This document shows positions 41,771 to 49,791 of a DNA stretch of 64,000 nt, piece by piece; the stretch's first letter is position 1, and every line of letters begins with the position of its first letter. This stretch comes from DASUPK01 sp963763955. Lineage in GTDB: Bacteria > Actinomycetota > Thermoleophilia > Solirubrobacterales > 70-9. The translations under genes and the position numbers were made by a program. The notes under the pieces were generated by a model. It saw nothing but the letters and a program-made list of their open reading frames with translations. It did no database searches and was not told the origin of the DNA. Location of the stretch: assembly GCA_963763955.1 (NCBI GenBank), contig CAVXQP010000016.1, positions 473,195 through 537,194 of the forward strand, in the 5' to 3' direction.

Positions 41771-42292
41771 ATGAAGAAGAAGCGCAAGATCACGATCCGG
41801 CTCGGACCGCTGGGGCTCTCCCTGGTGGCGGCCGGGATCACGGCGGTCGGCTTCGCGGCCGTCTCGCTGGCGGACAGCGGCGGCAGCACGACGAGCAACG
41901 GAAGCGGTTCGGCGACCTTCTCGGCGCCGGCGCCGGGCGGCGGCGTCCGAGTGACGACGTTCCGCGGCCCGAACCTCTCTGCGGCTGACCAAAAGAAGAT
42001 GGAGGAGTTCCGCCAGTGCATGCAGGACAACGGCGCGCCCGCGCCTCCGGATCCGAGCAACATCGATCCGAGCAAGGGGCCGCCGAAGCCGCCCAGCGCG
42101 GCTGACCGGGAGAAGATCCAGAAGGCCTACGAGGCCTGCAAGGACAAGCTCCCCGCGGGCATGCAGAACGCCGGGCCGCCCCGGGTCGGCACCTGCGGAC
42201 CGCCTCCGGGCGCTCCATTCCAGCCGGGGAAGCAGCAAAACCAGGACCAGAGCAACCAATCGGGCACCAGCTCGAGCGGCTCGAGCTCCTAG
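41771..42292 (+). CDS. Exported or membrane-anchored protein with a CM..NG..P motif
   Basis: 173 residues. A basic start (KKKRKITIRLG) and one hydrophobic helix (about 11-33) are followed by a low-complexity Ser/Gly linker and a domain with FRQCMQDNGAPAPPDPSN and AYEACKDKLP (about 78-140), then a Gln/Ser-rich tail. The paired Cys in CMxxNGxxxP and YxxCxxxLP occur in many uncharacterised actinobacterial exported proteins. ATG 41771 is six bases after AGGAG. A direct-repeat site upstream links it to the two-component system at 36-38 kb. The function is unknown. Confidence 0.7.
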   Translation: MKKKRKITIRLGPLGLSLVAAGITAVGFAAVSLADSGGSTTSNGSGSATFSAPAPGGGVRVTTFRGPNLSAADQKKMEEFRQCMQDNGAPAPPDPSNIDPSKGPPKPPSAADREKIQKAYEACKDKLPAGMQNAGPPRVGTCGPPPGAPFQPGKQQNQDQSNQSGTSSSGSSS

Positions 42293-42379
42293 GCGCCCCG
42301 ACGAAGGACTCGTCCCGACAGGTCTCGTCCAACACAAACAGGCGTCATTCCCCGACGCCCCATATATCCCCCAAGCGAG

Positions 42380-42405
42380 CGGGCCCCCTAGGTGGGGGCC
42401 CGTTT
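42380..42405 (+). terminator. Strong intrinsic terminator
   Basis: CGGGCCCCC (42380-42388), loop TAGGT and GGGGGCCCG (42394-42402) form a perfect 9-bp stem followed by TTT. It lies 88 bases after the exported-protein stop codon and before the next gene, so it probably ends that transcript. The remaining 42293-42379 stretch shows nothing else. Confidence 0.7.
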
Positions 42406-42483
42406 GCTGTTGGCGCGTTCTTTTCGACAAATCCGGAAAAAGGTGCCAAGGCAGCGGTCCGGGGGCGCGCTAGCGTCCCTCCC

Positions 42484-42909
42484 GTGAGCTGGCTCACCGA
42501 TCTCTTCAGCAAACGCTCCCTTGACGACCGCCTGCTCTCCGGTGGGCTCTCGCCCGACTCCGGCAGGGGCAAGGCGAGGGCCGAGGAGCTGTTGAACCCA
42601 CGGCACCGGGCGAAGAGCGCCCAGGCGCTGAGGGAGCTGGTCGAGGAGGCCGATGAACACCATGCGTCGATGTTCAGCGCCGACCTCAAGGTCAATCGCC
42701 TCGCGATCAGGAGCAGCAAGGTGGAAGTCCTCTCGCTCGCCCGGGACCTCGAGGAGCTGCCCGACGTCGACCCTCGCGGCGTGATCCTCGCCGATCGTCT
42801 GGTCACGGACGGCGAGTCGCCCGCTTACGTCCCCGGGGCCTATATGGAGGACAACGGGCAGCTCGCCAGGGCCGTGGAGCGAGCCCGCGACGCGCTGAAG
42901 GCCGACTGA
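42484..42909 (+). CDS. Conserved-looking hypothetical protein
   Basis: A 141-residue soluble, mostly helical protein beginning MSWLTDLFSKRSLDDRLLSG and ending with a QLARAVERARDALKAD helix. The charged, regular composition and codon use look coding. The start is GTG 42484 with TAGCGT seven bases upstream, matching the leaderless pattern of neighbouring genes. No family recognised; it has no Cys and no membrane helix. Confidence 0.55.
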   Translation: MSWLTDLFSKRSLDDRLLSGGLSPDSGRGKARAEELLNPRHRAKSAQALRELVEEADEHHASMFSADLKVNRLAIRSSKVEVLSLARDLEELPDVDPRGVILADRLVTDGESPAYVPGAYMEDNGQLARAVERARDALKAD

Positions 42910-42926
42910 GGGAGGTGGTTTCCCGC

Positions 42927-42991
42927 AGCGGCTTCCCCCTTCCACGCATAGTGGTGTGACGTTCAGAAGCGCCGCTTCTCGTCCAAAGCAG
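42927..42991. repeat. Copy B of the shared palindromic element after a SnoaL gene
   Basis: Aligns with 7852-7923. The conserved blocks GCGGC..CCCCCTTC, TAGTGGTGTGA and AAAGCAG are kept. The palindrome differs in sequence but keeps perfect symmetry: AGAAGCG-C-CGCTTCT (42965-42979), framed by GACG (42958-42961) and CGTC (42980-42983). Different bases with conserved pairing suggest that the structure is what matters. Confidence 0.4.
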
Positions 42992-43384
42992 CTACTCAGA
43001 CAGCCCGGCGGCTTCGAGCGCATCCGCTCGATCGTCATACCCGGTCATCCGCACGACCTTCCCGTCCCGAAGTGTCCAGACGGCTGCGGTGCCGTGTTCT
43101 ACGTCAGGGCCACCCCTCTTCGAGCGGCCACGACCGTGGCTGACGACGATCACCGAGTCGCCTGCGTCGATGAACTCCTCGGCCTCCAACGTGTATCGCT
43201 CCCATGGCTCGAAAAACTCCCGGGTAGCGGCTTCGACTCCCCCGGGGCCACGGAAGATCTTTTCGCCCACGATCCCCCCGAACTCCGGTGCCCAGATCCA
43301 CTCGACGTCCGCATCGAGGTACGGCGCAAGCGCCCAAAAGTTGTCCCGGGCCATCTCGCTAGAAATCCCTCGCAGGATCTCCAC
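42992..43384 (-). CDS. SnoaL-like (NTF2 fold) protein
   Basis: A 130-residue SnoaL-type protein: VEILRGISSEM, LAPYLDADVEWIWAP, GPGGVEAATREFFEPWERY and the C-terminal ADALEAAGLSE. I chose GTG 43384 because GGAGGAG lies four bases upstream. In the other frame an ATG ten bases further left reads MSEEK before shifting, where relatives have MSEENVEIL, so one extra A in GAGAAACGTG may have changed the original start. The GTG start can still give a nearly complete protein. It is the second of two tandem SnoaL genes. Confidence 0.65.
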   Translation of the reverse strand: MEILRGISSEMARDNFWALAPYLDADVEWIWAPEFGGIVGEKIFRGPGGVEAATREFFEPWERYTLEAEEFIDAGDSVIVVSHGRGRSKRGGPDVEHGTAAVWTLRDGKVVRMTGYDDRADALEAAGLSE

Positions 43385-43500
43385 GTTTCTCCTCCGACAT
43401 CGCTTACGCAGTATCTCTCGGCAGACCACTCTTTCCATGCAGAGCAGCGCTCCTCCAGGTCTCGTGCCCAGAACACGAACTGCCGCAGATCGCGCCAGCC

Positions 43501-43962
43501 CTAGACCGGCAGCCCGACCGACTCGAGCGCCGCTGAGATCTCCGAATAGGCCGTGAAGCTCGCGACCTTGCGGTCCCGCTGCTCGAGCACGTGGGCGAGG
43601 GGCACGTCGAGCTCGTCGCCGCTCTCCTTCTGGACGATCTGGAGCCTCCCGAGCACGACCCAGCGTCCGTCGGCGGCAGATCGGAGGCCCTCGGGGCGGA
43701 AGCTGTCCGACTGGAAGAGCTCCTCCATGTCGGCTCGCCAGTTCTTGAAGCCGCGCACTCCCTTGTACGTCTTGCCATCGAGGAAGACCGTCTCCATGCG
43801 GATCTGAAAATCCGGATGCAAGAGGGCCTCCAGCCCGGCGCCGCCGCGCCCGATCTCATCGTAGATGCGCCTCACAGCCTCCAGAGACGAGCCCGTATCG
43901 GCCTCCTCCATCGCAGCGTTGAACTGGCGCTCGAGAGTCTCGACGTCGTGCTGGTCGTACAT
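43501..43962 (-). CDS. SnoaL-like (NTF2 fold) protein
   Basis: 153 residues. A helical start (DVETLERQFNAAMEEADTGSSLEAVRRIYDEI) precedes the fold LEALLHPDFQIRMET, RGFKNWRADMEELFQS, RWVVLGRLQIVQKESGDELDVPLAHVLEQRDRKVASFTAY and the SAALESVGLP end. A GAGGA ribosome site lies upstream of ATG 43962. It precedes the other SnoaL gene on the same strand with a 116-bp gap. The ligand is unknown. Confidence 0.75.
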   Translation of the reverse strand: MYDQHDVETLERQFNAAMEEADTGSSLEAVRRIYDEIGRGGAGLEALLHPDFQIRMETVFLDGKTYKGVRGFKNWRADMEELFQSDSFRPEGLRSAADGRWVVLGRLQIVQKESGDELDVPLAHVLEQRDRKVASFTAYSEISAALESVGLPV

Positions 43963-44021
43963 TTGATGGTTCCTCGGGATCTCCCCACTAGTGCGGATGA
44001 CGGAGCACCGTCGCTTGGGGA

Positions 44022-44039
44022 AGCTATCGGAGCTATCGG
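44022..44039. repeat. Tandem 9-bp direct repeat upstream of the GGDEF-EAL gene
   Basis: AGCTATCGG occurs twice in a row (44022-44030, 44031-44039), 17 bases before the start codon. AGCACCGTC also appears on both sides (about 44004 and 44044). It may be a regulatory site of the cyclic-di-GMP gene or of the divergent SnoaL gene. Confidence 0.3.
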
Positions 44040-44055
44040 GAAAGCACCGTCCACC

Positions 44056-46467
44056 GTGTTAGGGGATAGAACGTCGCCGGGGGGCGGCGAGCTTGGCGAG
44101 CAGCAAGTCGAGAGCCGGCTCGCCTCGATCAAGGTCGGCATCTGGCTCTCGGTCGTGGTCTGCCTGGGCAGCGCCCTCTACGCCGTCCACGAATGGCACC
44201 GGCCCAATCGCGTTCTGATCCTGGCCGCAATCGCCCTGGGCCTGTTGACCGCACCGCTGGTGCGAGCGCTGCCGCTCGAGAGGATCGTCCGCAGCCGCCA
44301 CTCCGAGCTCTTGTTCGTCGCCTGGTCGGTGGCGGACATCCTGCTGATCGCCACGATCGCCGGTCTCGACGGTGGATCCCACAGCCCCTACATGCTGCTT
44401 CTGATCCTGCCCTTCCTGTTTGCGGCCATGTCGTACCCGCCGCGGACAATCGCCGCGGTCGGCATCGCAGACCTGGTCGCCCTCTTCGGCGTGGCCTTCG
44501 GCGTCGGAGGCGGACTCCCGCTCACCGGGTTCGGCCTGTTCGCCGGTGCCTGCATCGCGCTGCTCGGCGCCTGGGAGGCGCGCAATCAGTCCGGGCAGCG
44601 GGCGGAGCTCACCGAGACCGCCGCCGCGCGATTGTTGAGCGAGGAGACGAGCCGCAGACAAGCCCACCAGCAGCGTGAGGTTGCGCGGTTCGGACTGCTC
44701 GCGATCGAAGGGGCTCACATCGATGAGCTGGCCCGGGAAGCCAGCCGGATCCTCACCGGCGTTCTCGAGATCGACTTCGGCGGCGTCTTGAAGCTGCTCC
44801 CCAGCGAGGACGAGCTTCTCCTGGTCGCGGCCGAGGGCCTGCCCAAGGAGATGATCGGCGAAGCGCGGGTCCCCGCGGACCTCCGCTCGCAGTCCGGCTA
44901 CGCCCTCGCCGCCGGGAAGTCCGTTGTGGTGGAGGACTGGAGGGAGGAGACCCGCTTCCTGCAGCCCGACCTGCAGCGGAGTCAGGGCATGCAGAGCGCC
45001 GCGATCATCCTCATCAAGGGCCACGGTCGGCCCTACGGCGTGATCGGGGCCGGCTCGCGGGTGCCGCACCGCTTCAGCCAGGAGGACGTCAGCTTCATGC
45101 AGGCGATCGCCAACGTCCTCGCCAACGCCATCGACCGGAGGGCGGCGGAGCAGCGTACGCAGCACGAGGCGCTCCATGACCCCCTCACCGGGCTGCCGAA
45201 CCGGAACCTCTTCCTCGACCGCCTCGAGCACGCCCTCTCTGTCGCCCAGCGCCGCGGGACGCCGGTGTCAGTGCTCTTCCTGGACCTCGACCAGTTCAAG
45301 CTGGTCAACGACAGTCTCGGACATCCTGCCGGTGATGAGCTGCTGGCGGCGGTCGCCCCCAGGATCGAGGAGGCCCTGCGCCCCGGGGATACCGTGGCCC
45401 GCTTCGGCGGGGACGAATTCGCCATCCTCGCCGAGGACATCGGCAGCGAGCACGGCCCCACGCGGATCGCCGAGCGCGTCGCCGAGGCGCTCGCCAGGCC
45501 CTTCGTCCTGCGCGGCCGGGAGCACTTCGTCAGCGCCAGCGTCGGAATCGCGATCGGCGCCGGCAGCGAGAAACCCGAGAGTCTGATCCGGGACGCCGAC
45601 TCCGCCCTCTACCGCGCCAAGGAGCACGGCCGCGGCGGCTACGAGATCTTCGATGAGGTCATGCGCTCGCGGGTGATCGAGCACATGCAGGTCGAGAACG
45701 ACCTGCAGCGTGCGATCCAGCGCGAGGAACTGGAGCTTCTCTATCAGCCGGTGGTTAGGCTGCGCGACGGCTCCATCGTCGCGATGGAGGCGCTGCTGCG
45801 CTGGAACCATCCCGACCGTGGCCTGCTCGGCCCGCTCGCCTTCATCCCGGTCGCCGAGGAGACTCGCCTGATCATGCCGATCGGCCGCTGGGTGATCGAG
45901 CAGGCTTGCCGGCAGGCCGCGATCTGGCAGCAGCTCAGCCCCGACGCGGCGCCCGTCTCGGTCGCAGTCAACCTCTCGGGGCGGCAGCTCGCCGATCGCC
46001 AGCTTCTCTCCCACCTCGAGGGTTCCATCCGGGCAAACGGGATCAATCCCTCCAGTCTCTGGGTGGAGCTCAGGGAGGCCACGCTCTTCGACGAGACGAT
46101 CTCCGTGGAGCGGACCGTCGATTCGCTCTCCGAGCTGGGGGTGCGCATGGTCCTCGACGACTTCGGCGTCGGCTTCTCCTCCCTCGGCTACCTGAAGCGT
46201 CTCCCCCTCTCAATGATCAAGCTCGATCGGACCTTCGTCGAGAACCTCACCGAGGGCTCCCACGACGCCGCGATCGTCCGGGCAGTCAGTGAGATGGCGG
46301 TCACGATGGGAATCGGCGTGGTCGCCGAGGGGGTCGAGACCGAGGAGCAGGTTCGGGTGGCGGACGCACTCGGCTGCGGGTTCGCCCAGGGCTTCCACTT
46401 CTCCGAGCCGGTCCCGGCGGCGCACGTCGAGCGGGTGCTCGAGCAGCCAATGCCGGTTTTTCGCTGA
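44056..46467 (+). CDS. Membrane GAF-GGDEF-EAL cyclic-di-GMP enzyme
   Basis: About 803 residues. Some six N-terminal helices (about 25-175) lead through a coiled linker to a GAF domain (about 205-370), a GGDEF domain (about 375-535) with intact FGGDEFAIL, and an EAL domain (about 550-800) with MEALLRW, DDFGVGFSSLGYLKRLP, KLDRTFV and EGVETEEQ. Both cyclase and phosphodiesterase sites look complete, so it may make or break cyclic-di-GMP depending on signals. GTG 44056 is the only usable start near the family N-terminus, though it lacks a ribosome site. A coding-like tail follows the stop in frame. Confidence 0.85.
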   Translation: MLGDRTSPGGGELGEQQVESRLASIKVGIWLSVVVCLGSALYAVHEWHRPNRVLILAAIALGLLTAPLVRALPLERIVRSRHSELLFVAWSVADILLIATIAGLDGGSHSPYMLLLILPFLFAAMSYPPRTIAAVGIADLVALFGVAFGVGGGLPLTGFGLFAGACIALLGAWEARNQSGQRAELTETAAARLLSEETSRRQAHQQREVARFGLLAIEGAHIDELAREASRILTGVLEIDFGGVLKLLPSEDELLLVAAEGLPKEMIGEARVPADLRSQSGYALAAGKSVVVEDWREETRFLQPDLQRSQGMQSAAIILIKGHGRPYGVIGAGSRVPHRFSQEDVSFMQAIANVLANAIDRRAAEQRTQHEALHDPLTGLPNRNLFLDRLEHALSVAQRRGTPVSVLFLDLDQFKLVNDSLGHPAGDELLAAVAPRIEEALRPGDTVARFGGDEFAILAEDIGSEHGPTRIAERVAEALARPFVLRGREHFVSASVGIAIGAGSEKPESLIRDADSALYRAKEHGRGGYEIFDEVMRSRVIEHMQVENDLQRAIQREELELLYQPVVRLRDGSIVAMEALLRWNHPDRGLLGPLAFIPVAEETRLIMPIGRWVIEQACRQAAIWQQLSPDAAPVSVAVNLSGRQLADRQLLSHLEGSIRANGINPSSLWVELREATLFDETISVERTVDSLSELGVRMVLDDFGVGFSSLGYLKRLPLSMIKLDRTFVENLTEGSHDAAIVRAVSEMAVTMGIGVVAEGVETEEQVRVADALGCGFAQGFHFSEPVPAAHVERVLEQPMPVFR

Positions 46468-46596
46468 TCACAGGCTGTCAGCCACGGAGCGTCCTCCCTC
46501 TACTGGCGCAGCGACATCACCGTCGATCCGGAGACGGCCGAGCAGAGCGTGGAGGTGGCCGTCAAGCACGCTCGCGCCGCGCTCCTGCTCGGCTGA
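46468..46596 (+). pseudogene. Coding-like fragment directly after the EAL gene
   Basis: In frame with the stop codon of the preceding gene, 42 codons remain open. The last 34 look protein-like (SSLYWRSDITVDPETAEQSV, then a VEVAVKHARAALLLG helix) before TGA at 46594-46596. There is no start codon, so this is best read as the tail of a lost or displaced gene. Family unknown. Confidence 0.3.
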
Positions 46597-46661
46597 GCCC
46601 GCCGGCATCCGGACTTGCGGCGAGTAGCATGTGTGCCACCTCAGCTGTCCGAGGGGGACGA

Positions 46662-47042
46662 ATGTCGGCAACGCCAAGCGCAGATATTCCGCAGTTCGAG
46701 ATCGACTCGGGGCAAGGTCCTGACGACGTCCACGTCGTCCGCATCGCGGGCGAGGTCGACATGTCCCACGAGGAAGAGCTGCGCGGAGAGCTCCGCGCGG
46801 CGGTCGCCGCCGAGCCGAAGGGGATCGTGGTCGACCTGACGGAATGTGAGTTCATCGACTCGAGCGGCATCCGCGCCCTGCTCCTCTCCCGGAAGGCCCA
46901 GCACTCCGAGGACGGGGACGAACTGCTGGCTATCGCCGCCTCCAGCGAGCAGATCCTCCGCATCCTTTCGGTGATGGGCCTGGACCGGGTGATTCCGATC
47001 AGGCCGACGGTCGAGGAAGCCGCGGCGGCTCTCTCCGGCTGA
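46662..47042 (+). CDS. STAS-domain anti-sigma factor antagonist
   Basis: A 126-residue STAS protein of the anti-anti-sigma type: VVRIAGEVDMSHEEELRGEL, IVVDLTECEFIDSSGIRALL, then a C-terminal helix pair. The DSSG motif (about 66-69) carries the Ser that partner kinases phosphorylate in this family. ATG 46662 follows GAGGGG by a few bases. The gap to the cNMP/CBS/DUF294 gene is seven bases, so they are co-transcribed. No anti-sigma kinase is encoded nearby. Confidence 0.82.
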   Translation: MSATPSADIPQFEIDSGQGPDDVHVVRIAGEVDMSHEEELRGELRAAVAAEPKGIVVDLTECEFIDSSGIRALLLSRKAQHSEDGDELLAIAASSEQILRILSVMGLDRVIPIRPTVEEAAAALSG

Positions 47043-47049
47043 GGCAGCG

Positions 47050-48924
47050 ATGCACGACATCGCTGAGTTCCTGGGGGGCCGGGACCCTTTCAGCGGCCTC
47101 GACGAGGAGGACCTGGAGGCGGTCGCCGCCAGGACCGAGGTCGAGTTCTTCCCTGCGGGCACCACGATCGTCCCCCAGGGCGAGCTCTCGCAGGATCGCA
47201 TCAGGGTCGTCAGGCGCGGTGCGGTGGAGCTGCTGGACGGCGGCAGGCCCGTCGACCTGCTCGGCGAGGGTGAGATGTTCGGCCACCCCTCGGTCCTCTC
47301 GGGCCTTCCCACCAAGTTCGAGGTCAGGGCGCGCGAGGACACGCTGGTCTACTCGCTGGCGGCCGAGGACGTGGCCCCCCTGCTGGGCCGCCCCCCGAGC
47401 CTGCGCTTCCTGACCCGCTCGCTCCTCGACCGGGGAGGGCGAGGGGATGGTGATGCGATCGCGCCGCCCAGCCCGGAGGTGGCTCAGCAGACCGCCGGGG
47501 CGCTGGTGCCCAGGCCGCCCGTCGTGGTCGATCCCGGGACCACCCTCCGTGAGGCGGCCAAGCTGATGGACGCCCAATCCGTGAGCGCCATCATGGTGGA
47601 CCTCGGAGGCGGCGACTACGGGATCGCCACCGACAGCGACCTCCGCTCCAAGGTCATCGCGGGCCCGCTCTCCCCCGACGACCCGGTGAGCGCTGCCATG
47701 ACCACCCCGGTGGTCGGCGTCACCGCGGATCAGACGGGCGCGGACGTGATGCTGACCATGCTGGAGTACGACGCCCGCCACGTTCCGGTCTTCTCGCGGA
47801 CGTCCGAGCTGCTCGGCGTGATCGTCGCCATCGACCTGGTGGCGGCGGAGACGGGCTCGCCGTTCGTGCTGCGCCGAGCGATCGCCAAGGCCAGGAACAA
47901 GCGCGAGCTCACCGAAGCGGCGAGCCGCCTCAACTCGACCATCATCACCCTCCTTCGGGCGGAGCTGGCCCCGTCCCAGGTCAGCGAGGTTACCTCTGCA
48001 GTCGCGGATGCGCTGATCGCGCGGATGATCGAGCTCGGCGTCGAGTCGCAGGGCCCGCCGCCTGCCGAGTTCTGCTGGATGTCGCTGGGAAGCCACGGCC
48101 GGCGGGAGCCGGTGCCGTCCTCCGACATCGACTCGGGCATGGCCTGGAGGGACGTGCCCGAGCACGATCCGCTCTCCGAGGCCCGGCGCCATCTGGCCTC
48201 AACCCGGACCGGGGAGTACATGCGCGGGCTCGCGGCCCACGTTGCCGACTCCGTCAGGGTGATCGGCTGGCGGCTCGACCCGCACGGCGTGACCGCCTCG
48301 GGGGCGTTCTCGGCGAGCTCGATCGAGGACTGGGAGCGGGCGATCCAGGGATGGCTCACGCGACCCAGCGACAACCGGGTGCTGATCGCGACCTCGATCC
48401 TGCTCGACGGGCGCGCCGTCTACGGGCCCACGACCGGCCTTGACGTGAAGCAGCTGCTCTTCGAGACGGGGGACCGCTCAACGCTGGAGCGCTGGATGCT
48501 CCGCCTGGCGCTGGCCGCGAAGCCACCAACGGGGTTCATGCACGACATCGTCGTCGAGGACACCGGCGAGCGGAAGGGGACCTTCGACATCAAGCACGGC
48601 GGGCTGCTGCCGGTAGTCGACCTCGCTCGGTACGCTGCGCTCAGGGCCGGCGTCCGGGTCACCCCCACGATCGAGCGGCTGCGAGCGGCCACGGATGACG
48701 GCGTCCTCAGACTGACCGAGGCCCGAATCCTCGAGGAGGCGTTCGACCTGTTCAGCGCCCTCCGCCTCGAGCACCAGGTCAGCCAGCTCGAGCGGAATCT
48801 CCGGCCCGACGACCACCTGAATCCAAAGGACCTCGACCCGCTCACCAGGCGATATCTGCGCGACGCCTTCCGGGAGGTCTCCGCCGTGCAGCGGACACTC
48901 ACGGGCGAGCTCTCGCGGCGCTAG
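47050..48924 (+). CDS. cNMP-binding, CBS-pair, DUF294 nucleotidyltransferase-like protein
   Basis: 624 residues. A cyclic-nucleotide-binding-like domain (about 8-115), a CBS pair (about 155-275), a DUF294 nucleotidyltransferase-like domain with GSHGRREPVPSSDIDSGMAW (about 340-360), and a helical C-terminal DUF294 domain (about 470-615). The GSxxRxE...D-x-D arrangement resembles a PII-uridylyltransferase active site. In other bacteria this architecture is usually encoded with a DnaQ-type exonuclease and a solute transporter, exactly as here, and may tune transporter activity. The substrate is unknown. Confidence 0.85.
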   Translation: MHDIAEFLGGRDPFSGLDEEDLEAVAARTEVEFFPAGTTIVPQGELSQDRIRVVRRGAVELLDGGRPVDLLGEGEMFGHPSVLSGLPTKFEVRAREDTLVYSLAAEDVAPLLGRPPSLRFLTRSLLDRGGRGDGDAIAPPSPEVAQQTAGALVPRPPVVVDPGTTLREAAKLMDAQSVSAIMVDLGGGDYGIATDSDLRSKVIAGPLSPDDPVSAAMTTPVVGVTADQTGADVMLTMLEYDARHVPVFSRTSELLGVIVAIDLVAAETGSPFVLRRAIAKARNKRELTEAASRLNSTIITLLRAELAPSQVSEVTSAVADALIARMIELGVESQGPPPAEFCWMSLGSHGRREPVPSSDIDSGMAWRDVPEHDPLSEARRHLASTRTGEYMRGLAAHVADSVRVIGWRLDPHGVTASGAFSASSIEDWERAIQGWLTRPSDNRVLIATSILLDGRAVYGPTTGLDVKQLLFETGDRSTLERWMLRLALAAKPPTGFMHDIVVEDTGERKGTFDIKHGGLLPVVDLARYAALRAGVRVTPTIERLRAATDDGVLRLTEARILEEAFDLFSALRLEHQVSQLERNLRPDDHLNPKDLDPLTRRYLRDAFREVSAVQRTLTGELSRR

Positions 48925-48927
48925 CCG

Positions 48928-49644
48928 GTGGGTGCCCCGGAGACACCGGCGGGAGCCGCATACGAGGAGGCGGCGTTGCCCGCTGTGGGCACCCCTTGGC
49001 GCGAGGTGACCTTCACCGTGATCGACCTGGAGACCACCGGGCTCGATCCGGCGACCGACGAGATCATCTCCTTCGCCACACTGACGGTATCCGCCGGCAA
49101 GGTGCGCCTCGACGACGCGCGTTACGAGCTGGTGCGGCCGCACCGGATGCCCGACGCCGACACGATCCGCATCCACGGCCTGCGCGAGTCGGATCTCGTC
49201 GGCGCGCCCCCTCTCTCCGAGCTGATCGGGGACGTGATCGAAGCGATCACCGGGAGGGCGATCGTCGCCCACGTGGCGGACGTGGAGCGGGGTTTTCTCG
49301 GGGCCGCCCTGAGGGAGCAGGAGCTCGAGCTGCGCAACCCGATGGTCGACACCGCGGACCTGCACCGCGAGCTCCGCCGCCTGGGAAGGGAGAACCCGAG
49401 CGAACGGGATCCGATCGCCCTGTCCGATTTGGCACGCGACCTGGGCCTGCCGGTCCACCGGCCGCACCACGCCGACGGCGACGCGCTGACCACCGCCCAG
49501 GCCTTCATCGCCCTCGCGACGCACCTCGATGCCTTCGAGTCCCAGAGTGTCGGCACTCTGGAGCGCATCTCAGGCAGGGAACGGCCGACATCGCCCGTGT
49601 CCAGACTGTTCGGCCGATTGGGCATCGGCCGGGCCTACGGCTAG
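48928..49644 (+). CDS. DnaQ-like 3'-5' exonuclease with an altered Exo II motif
   Basis: A 238-residue DEDDh exonuclease-fold protein. Exo I is VIDLETTGLD (Asp33, Glu35) and Exo III is HHADGDA (His180/181, Asp185). In Exo II, usually H-N-x-x-F-D, the sequence is HVADVE, with Glu120 in place of the metal-binding Asp. A C-terminal extension (about 205-238) is basic. The start is GTG 48928, three bases after the previous stop. Pairing with a DUF294 protein and a transporter suggests a signalling or nucleotide-processing role rather than DNA repair. Confidence 0.8.
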   Translation: MGAPETPAGAAYEEAALPAVGTPWREVTFTVIDLETTGLDPATDEIISFATLTVSAGKVRLDDARYELVRPHRMPDADTIRIHGLRESDLVGAPPLSELIGDVIEAITGRAIVAHVADVERGFLGAALREQELELRNPMVDTADLHRELRRLGRENPSERDPIALSDLARDLGLPVHRPHHADGDALTTAQAFIALATHLDAFESQSVGTLERISGRERPTSPVSRLFGRLGIGRAYG

Positions 49645-49694
49645 ACGATCCGTACAAGATCCCCTGCAACTCCGTCAATTTGGGGGAATTGGGC

Positions 49695-49724
49695 TTGACT
49701 GATGTCCGCTTCCGCACATAGGGT
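49695..49724 (+). promoter_or_regulatory. Sigma-A-type promoter of the APC permease gene
   Basis: TTGACT (49695-49700) and TAGGGT (49719-49724) are 18 bp apart, the best -35/-10 pair in the window. A transcript would start near 49731, giving a leader of about 60 bases with a ribosome site (GGAGGGAGAAGAG) before GTG 49792. This is one of the few long leaders here. Confidence 0.65.
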
Positions 49725-49791
49725 GCCTGACATCCGGCACATAGGCCTCGGACGCATGGAGGTGCCGGGGCCGAGACGGAGGGAGAAGAGC

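Noticed and set aside
43591..44055. N-terminal extension of the GGDEF-EAL gene in the same frame
   Set aside because: It runs antisense through a SnoaL gene that has its own fold and ribosome site, and lacks protein-like composition. GTG 44056 fits the first membrane helices.
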